10,175 bases of DNA from Clostridia bacterium (GTDB taxonomy: Bacteria; Bacillota; Clostridia; UMGS1810): assembly GCA_017629325.1 (NCBI GenBank), contig JAGBXL010000252.1:1-10175 (forward strand). Direction: 5' to 3'. The notes under the pieces were generated by a model. That model ran no database searches, was not told the DNA's origin, and was given only the letters and a program-made list of their open reading frames with translations. Of this stretch, positions 6,557-10,175 are shown piece by piece (within the stretch, counting starts at the first letter, position 1; each line of letters opens with the position of its first letter). The position numbers and the translations under genes are program-made.

Positions 6557-8008
6557 ATGAACAACAAAAGAGCAATGTATATACTCCTTGTGTTTTGTGT
6601 TATGTTTATAACACTAATAGGATACATAACATATATAGAAGTTGAATTTGGTGATGAATATATAAGTTCTGTGTATAACGCCCGAAACAGCGCCAAAGAC
6701 AGTGCTGTTATAAGAGGAAGTATTTACGACCGAAACATGAAAAAATTAGCATATAGCGAAGAATCGAACGGAAGACTCTTGAGAAAATATCCATATAACA
6801 ATATGTATTCCCATGTTGTAGGATATGTAACAGAGGATTATTCTTCAAGAACTCTTATAGAAAAGGAATTTAATTCACATCTTCTTGGCGAAAGCGGAAT
6901 GAACAAGCTTTATAATTTTTCAAACAAGCTAACATCTAAAAAGATAAAAGGAAACGATGTTATTTTAACAATAGACCATGAATTACAAAGTGTTGCTGAT
7001 AGAGCTATGGGGAATTTTAACGGTTCTATTGTTGCACTTAAAGTAAAAACAGGTGAAGTTTTGGCAATGGTTTCAAAACCCGACTTTAACCCTAATCCTG
7101 AAATTTTTAAAGCTCAGTATGACAATCTCAAAGATTCAACTCTATATACAAGAGCTATTGGGGTTTTGTATCCGCCAGGTTCAACCTTTAAAACAGTAAC
7201 CAGTGCTTCTATTATAGAAAACGGCTTAGAAGATGAAACCTATGAAGATTTAAATGGCGAATTTGTTATTAAATCGGCAGATGGAAAATCTGATAACGAC
7301 TACACATGTGCAAATGAAGATGCCAAGCACGCTTATGGAATGACAGATTTAAAAAAAGCATTTACGGTTTCGAGTAATGTTTACTACGCGTATATGGGAA
7401 CAAAGCTCACTTCAAACCAAATTCAATCTACCGCACGAAAATTTTTGTTTAATAAAAATATAGATTTTGACCTACCGGTTAAAGATAGCCATTTTCAAAA
7501 AGGAAGGCTTACTGAGGCCCAGAGGGCAATATCTGTTATAGGTCAGGGACAAACTGAAGCAACACCTCTTCACCTGGCACTTATTGCTGCAACAATTGCA
7601 AATGACGGAAAGATGCCAAAGCCATATATTGTGTCATCTGTTAAATCGGGATTTATATCTGAATACAAGGCAAACAAATCTTCTTTAGGGCAGATTATTC
7701 CAAAAGAAGATGCAAAAAAAATAAAAGATATGATGCTTGAGGTTGTTAATTCTGGAACAGGAAAAGCTGCTGCAATAGATGGAATCGAGATTTGCGGAAA
7801 AACAGGAACAAGTGAAAATCCGCTTACTGCATCAGGTGGGGCAAATTCTAAAAAGACTCATGCCCTTTTTATTGGCTTTGCACCTTATGAAAACCCTGAA
7901 ATTGCAGTGTGCGTTGTTATGGAACACGCAGGCTTTGGCGGAACTTATGCTGCGCCGGCTGCAAAAAAAGTTATGGAAAAATATTTTGAAATTTACAAAA
8001 CCGAATAA
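6557..8008 (+). CDS. Class B penicillin-binding protein (PbpA/FtsI-type transpeptidase)
   Basis: A 483-residue D,D-transpeptidase that cross-links peptidoglycan outside the membrane. It has a short cytoplasmic start, one membrane anchor (about 7-26), a small pedestal region beginning RGSIYDRN (53-60), and a transpeptidase domain from about 155. All three catalytic motifs are present: STFK at 209-212 (nucleophile Ser209), SSN at 272-274, and KTGT at 415-418. There is no PASTA domain and the dimerisation region is small. At 483 residues it resembles the short PbpA group rather than division FtsI/PbpB (600-700 residues) or SpoVD. The start is ATG 6557 with an AAGGGATG ribosome binding site. Nothing in the sequence tells whether it serves elongation, division or the spore cortex; nearby sporulation genes make a spore role possible but unproven. 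Confidence 0.92.
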   Translation: MNNKRAMYILLVFCVMFITLIGYITYIEVEFGDEYISSVYNARNSAKDSAVIRGSIYDRNMKKLAYSEESNGRLLRKYPYNNMYSHVVGYVTEDYSSRTLIEKEFNSHLLGESGMNKLYNFSNKLTSKKIKGNDVILTIDHELQSVADRAMGNFNGSIVALKVKTGEVLAMVSKPDFNPNPEIFKAQYDNLKDSTLYTRAIGVLYPPGSTFKTVTSASIIENGLEDETYEDLNGEFVIKSADGKSDNDYTCANEDAKHAYGMTDLKKAFTVSSNVYYAYMGTKLTSNQIQSTARKFLFNKNIDFDLPVKDSHFQKGRLTEAQRAISVIGQGQTEATPLHLALIAATIANDGKMPKPYIVSSVKSGFISEYKANKSSLGQIIPKEDAKKIKDMMLEVVNSGTGKAAAIDGIEICGKTGTSENPLTASGGANSKKTHALFIGFAPYENPEIAVCVVMEHAGFGGTYAAPAAKKVMEKYFEIYKTE

Positions 8009-8013
8009 CAAAT

Positions 8014-8048
8014 AAACGCCTCACATAAATTATATGGGAGGCGTTTTT
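8014..8048 (+). terminator. Terminator-like hairpin that buries the next gene's Shine-Dalgarno
   Basis: AAACGCCTC (8014-8022) pairs perfectly with GAGGCGTTT (8038-8046); CATA/TATG (8024-8027, 8033-8036) can extend the helix. A run of five T (8044-8048) follows and runs straight into ATG 8049. The right arm includes most of the GGGAGG (8036-8041) needed to translate the next gene. It may act as a terminator for the PBP transcript, as a translational gate, or both. Confidence 0.7.
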
Positions 8049-8297
8049 ATGCTTAAAGCATCGGATTTTAAAAATAAAGAAGTTATAAATTTAGCAAACA
8101 GCGAAAAATTAGGGTATATAAATGATTTTGAAATATGCACATCGGCAGGTGAAATATCAGCTATATATGTTCCCGAAAAACAAACTTCTTTTTTAAATTT
8201 GAAAACAAAATATATCCGCATTCCCTGGAACAAAATCCAAGGTATAGGTGATGATGTTATTTTGGTTAATATAGAAGAAAGCACTAATATCGATTAA
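8049..8297 (+). CDS. YlmC/YmxH-family PRC-barrel sporulation protein
   Basis: An 82-residue single-domain PRC-barrel protein of the YlmC/YmxH group, found in endospore formers and commonly labelled sporulation protein; its biochemical role is unknown. Visible signature: the N-terminal LKASDFKNKEVINLANSEKLGYINDFEI (residues 2-29), matching the family 'hydrophobic-K-D-hydrophobic-x-x-K-E-hydrophobic-hydrophobic-N-x-x-x-G-x-x-hydrophobic-G-x-hydrophobic-x-D-hydrophobic', and the C-terminal IPWNKIQGIGDDVILV (about 59-74), the typical 'hydrophobic-P-W-x-x-I-x-x-I-G-x-D-hydrophobic-I-hydrophobic-hydrophobic' ending. The start is ATG 8049, 7 bases after GGGAGG; an in-frame ATG at 8034 would overlap that site and is unlikely. 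Translation should depend on opening of the hairpin at 8014-8046. Confidence 0.9.
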   Translation: MLKASDFKNKEVINLANSEKLGYINDFEICTSAGEISAIYVPEKQTSFLNLKTKYIRIPWNKIQGIGDDVILVNIEESTNID

Positions 8298-8358
8298 GAG
8301 TATTTTTTTATTATATATTCAAATAATAAATATACATCTTATGAAAGGAATGATATAT

Positions 8359-8529
8359 ATGAGTGCTAAAGGTACAATGGGTGCATTGGCTGCAGGAGTT
8401 GTTATTGGTGCTGTTATGGGAATGATGATTGACCCTTTAAGCGACAAGCAGCACAAAAAAATATGCAAAAACGCAAGCAATGTTTTTAAAACAATCGGCT
8501 CAATTGTTGACGATGTTATAAGTATGTAG
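8359..8529 (+). CDS. Small glycine-rich membrane protein, YtxH-like
   Basis: A 56-residue protein. One hydrophobic, Gly/Ala/Met-rich helix (about residues 6-24, beginning TMGALAAGVVIG) is followed by a DPLSDKQHKKICK segment and an amphipathic tail ending VDDVISM. This outline resembles short YtxH-like (gas-vesicle-like) membrane-anchored proteins common in Firmicutes, whose role is not known. The start is ATG 8359 with AAAGGA (8344-8349) about 9 bases upstream. An in-frame ATG at 8341 would add six residues, but has no ribosome binding site. The gap from the PRC-barrel gene (8298-8358) is very AT-rich and holds a short inverted repeat (TTTATTA and TAATAAA) that I would not call a terminator. 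The gene ends at a strong bidirectional terminator. Confidence 0.75.
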   Translation: MSAKGTMGALAAGVVIGAVMGMMIDPLSDKQHKKICKNASNVFKTIGSIVDDVISM

Positions 8530-8530
8530 T

Positions 8531-8581
8531 AATTATTAAAGGGTTTGTAAAAACATATTTTTTACAAACCCTTTAATAATT
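8531..8581. terminator. Strong bidirectional terminator between convergent genes
   Basis: A perfect 23-bp inverted repeat (8531-8553 and 8559-8581) with a 5-base loop CATAT. The GC core is AAAGGGTTTGT / ACAAACCCTTT, and A/T runs lie on both sides. It begins 2 bases after the YtxH-like stop and includes two bases of the spoVT stop (8580-8582), so it serves both convergent genes. Confidence 0.92.
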
Positions 8582-9119
8582 ATATTTCCATTTGTCTGCC
8601 TAAAAACATTGATGTTACTCCTGCAAGCTTAACTTCAACATCGGTTATCTGTGAATTGGAACCATCGTCCATTATTACAACATTGCCTATTGTATCGCCC
8701 TCTGATATTATAGGTGAAACAACACCAAGGGTATATTTTTCGTTATTATCGGTTATTTTAAGCTTTTTACCGTCTTTTGAAACAAAGCCTGATTTTTCTT
8801 CCATTATCTTTTCCATATCAAAGCTTAAGGGTTTTTCAAGAAGTTCTTTTTTGGGTGCTCCTGCTGTTGCTATAATGGTGTCTTTATCGGTTATACAAAC
8901 AGGTCGGCCTGATGTTTTATAGAGTGATTCGGCATATTTTGAAGCATATTCACCAAGCTCACCAATGGGCGAATATTTTTTAAATATTACCCCGCCCTCA
9001 CGGTCTGTGAAGATTTCGAGAGGATCGCCAACTCTTATGCGGAGGGTGCGTCTTATTTCTTTTGGAATTACTACTCTGCCTAAATCATCTATTCTTCTTA
9101 CAATTCCTGTGGCTTTCAT
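8580..9119 (-). CDS. spoVT: SpoVT, AbrB-type stage V sporulation regulator
   Basis: A 179-residue transcription factor that in Bacillus acts in the forespore to activate and repress sigma-G dependent genes, including germination functions. The N-terminal swapped-hairpin AbrB DNA-binding domain (1 to about 50) starts MKATGIVRRIDDLGRVVIPK, followed by EIRRTLRIRVGDPLEIFTD, nearly identical to the B. subtilis protein as I remember it. The C-terminal GAF-like domain (about 56-179) includes RPVCITDKDTIIATAG and ends VTSMFLGRQMEI, as in the family (LARQME). Length matches the usual 178. The start is ATG 9119 with AAAGGAGT upstream (9131-9138). The open frame continues to 9284, but that extension runs through a repeat and the upstream gene's terminator and has no SpoVT similarity. 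A palindromic element lies just upstream of the ribosome binding site. I found no convincing promoter in 9184-9237. Confidence 0.96.
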   Translation of the reverse strand: MKATGIVRRIDDLGRVVIPKEIRRTLRIRVGDPLEIFTDREGGVIFKKYSPIGELGEYASKYAESLYKTSGRPVCITDKDTIIATAGAPKKELLEKPLSFDMEKIMEEKSGFVSKDGKKLKITDNNEKYTLGVVSPIISEGDTIGNVVIMDDGSNSQITDVEVKLAGVTSMFLGRQMEI

Positions 9120-9144
9120 AAAAACAAAAAACTCCTTTATTTTT

Positions 9145-9183
9145 CGGGCATTCCGTGAATCGCCCCTACAAATTGAATTTGTA
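9145..9183 (-). repeat. REP-like palindromic element, copy 2, upstream of spoVT
   Basis: CGGGCATTC (9145-9153) and GAATCGCCC (9157-9165) form a hairpin with one bulged base and a CGT loop. It is followed by CCCCTACAAATT, the same border as the element at 5824-5855. A 17-bp perfect palindrome, TACAAATTGAATTTGTA (9167-9183), overlaps that border. It lies in the presumed leader of spoVT, 7 bases from the ribosome binding site. Confidence 0.6.
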
Positions 9184-9237
9184 ATTTTATTGTTTACAAC
9201 AAAGGAATTTTTATGTAAGGAAAAAGGTGGATATGTA

Positions 9238-9269
9238 AAAAATACACCGCTTATTTGCGGCGTATTTTT
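9238..9269 (-). terminator. Intrinsic terminator of the asparaginase-like gene
   Basis: On the minus strand the arms are 9269-9257 and 9250-9238, with core ACGCCGC pairing GCGGTGT (one G-T wobble), extended by A/T pairs. The 6-base loop is AAATAA, and a T run follows. It begins inside the gene's stop codon and separates it from spoVT. Confidence 0.8.
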
Positions 9270-10175
9270 ATATATTATATTCATTTGAAATTGCAGTTTT
9301 CATAAATTCTCTTAATTCGTATTTTTGGCTTATTCCAAGCCAAAGCTTTACATAAACCGAAACAAAAGTACACAGAGGAAGAGTTATAATTCCAAGGTCA
9401 TTATATTCTTTTGTGCTTTCATAAGTTATACCGCCAGGTGCATTTACAAGAAATACTGGAATATCTTTTTGCTTTGCATTTAAGCAAAGGTTTTGAAAAT
9501 ATTCTGATGATGTGTTTAATGTTGCAGAGTGATACGGATTTAAAATTACTGCATTTACATTTTCTAAAGAATATGAATAATTATTGCCCGGATAGGAATC
9601 TATAACCAAAATTCCGGGATTTTTAATATACTCTGTAACCTGTGAATGAAGGCTAAAATTATATCTGCAATTTTCAAATTTTACAACTCCATTATACGAA
9701 GCAAAAACTTTTGAATTTATGCTGTGTATATTAGAAGTGCATTCTGCGTGTCTGCATATTGTTGAGGGGATATAAAAATCAACACAAATTTTATTACTAT
9801 TTTTATAGCTGACAAAAACCCCTGATGACACTCTTTGGCATATAAACTCAACTGCGGCTTCAAAATTTGCATAACCATTTGCATTTTTATTTTCCAACGG
9901 AAGTGATGACGAAACAAAAATTATGGGTATTTTAGCATTTGAAAAAGCATATTCAACGGCAGTTGAGGTATATTGAAGAGTGTCGGTGCCATGGGTAACA
10001 ATTATACCGTCGTAGCCATTATCTATATTTTCGGCAATTTCTTTTTGAAGAATATTTATTTGTGTTGCCGAAAGATTTTCGCTTAAAATAGTATAGGGAT
10101 TATGGCATACGAAATCTATATCTGATTTCTTTTTATAACTGTTAATAAGAATATAGTTTGTGCTATCGTCGGCTG
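9268..10175 (-). CDS. Asparaginase-family protein, N-terminus beyond the right edge
   Basis: About 302 codons of an asparaginase/glutaminase-family protein; the frame is open to the window edge, so the start and the first catalytic Thr motif (GGTI) are missing. The family hydrolyses L-asparagine to aspartate and ammonia. Seen here: DGIIVTHGTDTLQYTSTAVEY, where Thr and Asp at 9982-9987 match the second catalytic pair (T89-D90 of E. coli enzyme II), then IPIIFVSSSLPL, NFEAAVEFI and AVILNPYHSATLNT in the C-terminal domain. Two oddities: the position I align with the catalytic Lys (K162) is Asn (9730-9732), and the usual Ser/Thr-Asp before the ENL helix reads AN. The internal ATG at 9897 is not the start, because homology continues upstream. 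The protein is therefore a confident family member with uncertain activity. It lies upstream of spoVT on the same strand, separated by a terminator. Confidence 0.85.
   Translation of the reverse strand, partial: ADDSTNYILINSYKKKSDIDFVCHNPYTILSENLSATQINILQKEIAENIDNGYDGIIVTHGTDTLQYTSTAVEYAFSNAKIPIIFVSSSLPLENKNANGYANFEAAVEFICQRVSSGVFVSYKNSNKICVDFYIPSTICRHAECTSNIHSINSKVFASYNGVVKFENCRYNFSLHSQVTEYIKNPGILVIDSYPGNNYSYSLENVNAVILNPYHSATLNTSSEYFQNLCLNAKQKDIPVFLVNAPGGITYESTKEYNDLGIITLPLCTFVSVYVKLWLGISQKYELREFMKTAISNEYNI

Noticed and set aside
6238..6696. Minus-strand frame opposite yigZ and the PBP start
   Set aside because: Antisense to conserved YigZ motifs; composition is what the opposite strand of AT-rich coding DNA gives.
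8298..8358. Inverted repeat TTTATTA/TAATAAA as a terminator between the PRC-barrel and YtxH-like genes
   Set aside because: Only 7 A-T pairs and no T run after it; expected by chance in this composition.
9120..9284. Upstream extension of the spoVT frame to an ATG at 9284
   Set aside because: The extra 55 residues have no SpoVT similarity, run through the REP-like repeat and the upstream gene's terminator, and MKATGIVRR at 9119 has its own AAAGGAGT site.

Overview
The window looks like chromosomal DNA of an endospore-forming, low-GC Firmicute, probably an anaerobic Clostridia member. The evidence is AT-rich sequence, strong purine-rich ribosome binding sites (AGGAGG, GGGTGAT), a tricistronic spore germinant-receptor operon (gerA-gerB-gerC), a near-canonical SpoVT, a YlmC/YmxH-type PRC-barrel sporulation protein and a Veg-family protein. 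The species cannot be named from this sequence.

Layout: (1) 1-1250, plus strand: the 3' part of lspA (signal peptidase II), then an RluD-type pseudouridine synthase 3 bases later. This pair is also adjacent in Bacillus. (2) 1260-4933, minus strand: gerA, gerB, gerC and a fourth, very small two-helix membrane protein, tightly packed and probably one transcript. A perfect hairpin between rluD and the small gene ends both convergent units. (3) 5028-8529, plus strand: veg; a small P-loop protein behind a clear sigma-A promoter; a palindromic REP-like repeat and a terminator; yigZ; a class B penicillin-binding protein; a YlmC/YmxH protein whose Shine-Dalgarno lies inside a terminator-like hairpin; and a small glycine-rich membrane protein. 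(4) 8580-10175, minus strand: spoVT, and upstream of it an asparaginase-family gene that runs off the right edge.

How the genes fit together: GerA, GerB and the GerC lipoprotein form an inner-membrane germinant receptor of the spore. LspA, encoded next door, is the enzyme class that would cleave the GerC lipoprotein signal. SpoVT is the forespore regulator that in Bacillus tunes sigma-G genes, which include germination genes. The PBP makes or remodels wall peptidoglycan. Much of the window therefore concerns the spore envelope and germination, mixed with housekeeping genes (RluD, YigZ).

The least explained items are the small fourth ger gene, the P-loop mini-protein, the hairpin that ends in a start codon at 8014-8048, two related palindromic repeats, and an asparaginase-like protein that seems to lack the family's catalytic lysine. 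I saw no tRNA, rRNA, CRISPR array, insertion sequence or phage gene. There is no completely new multi-gene system that I can defend.
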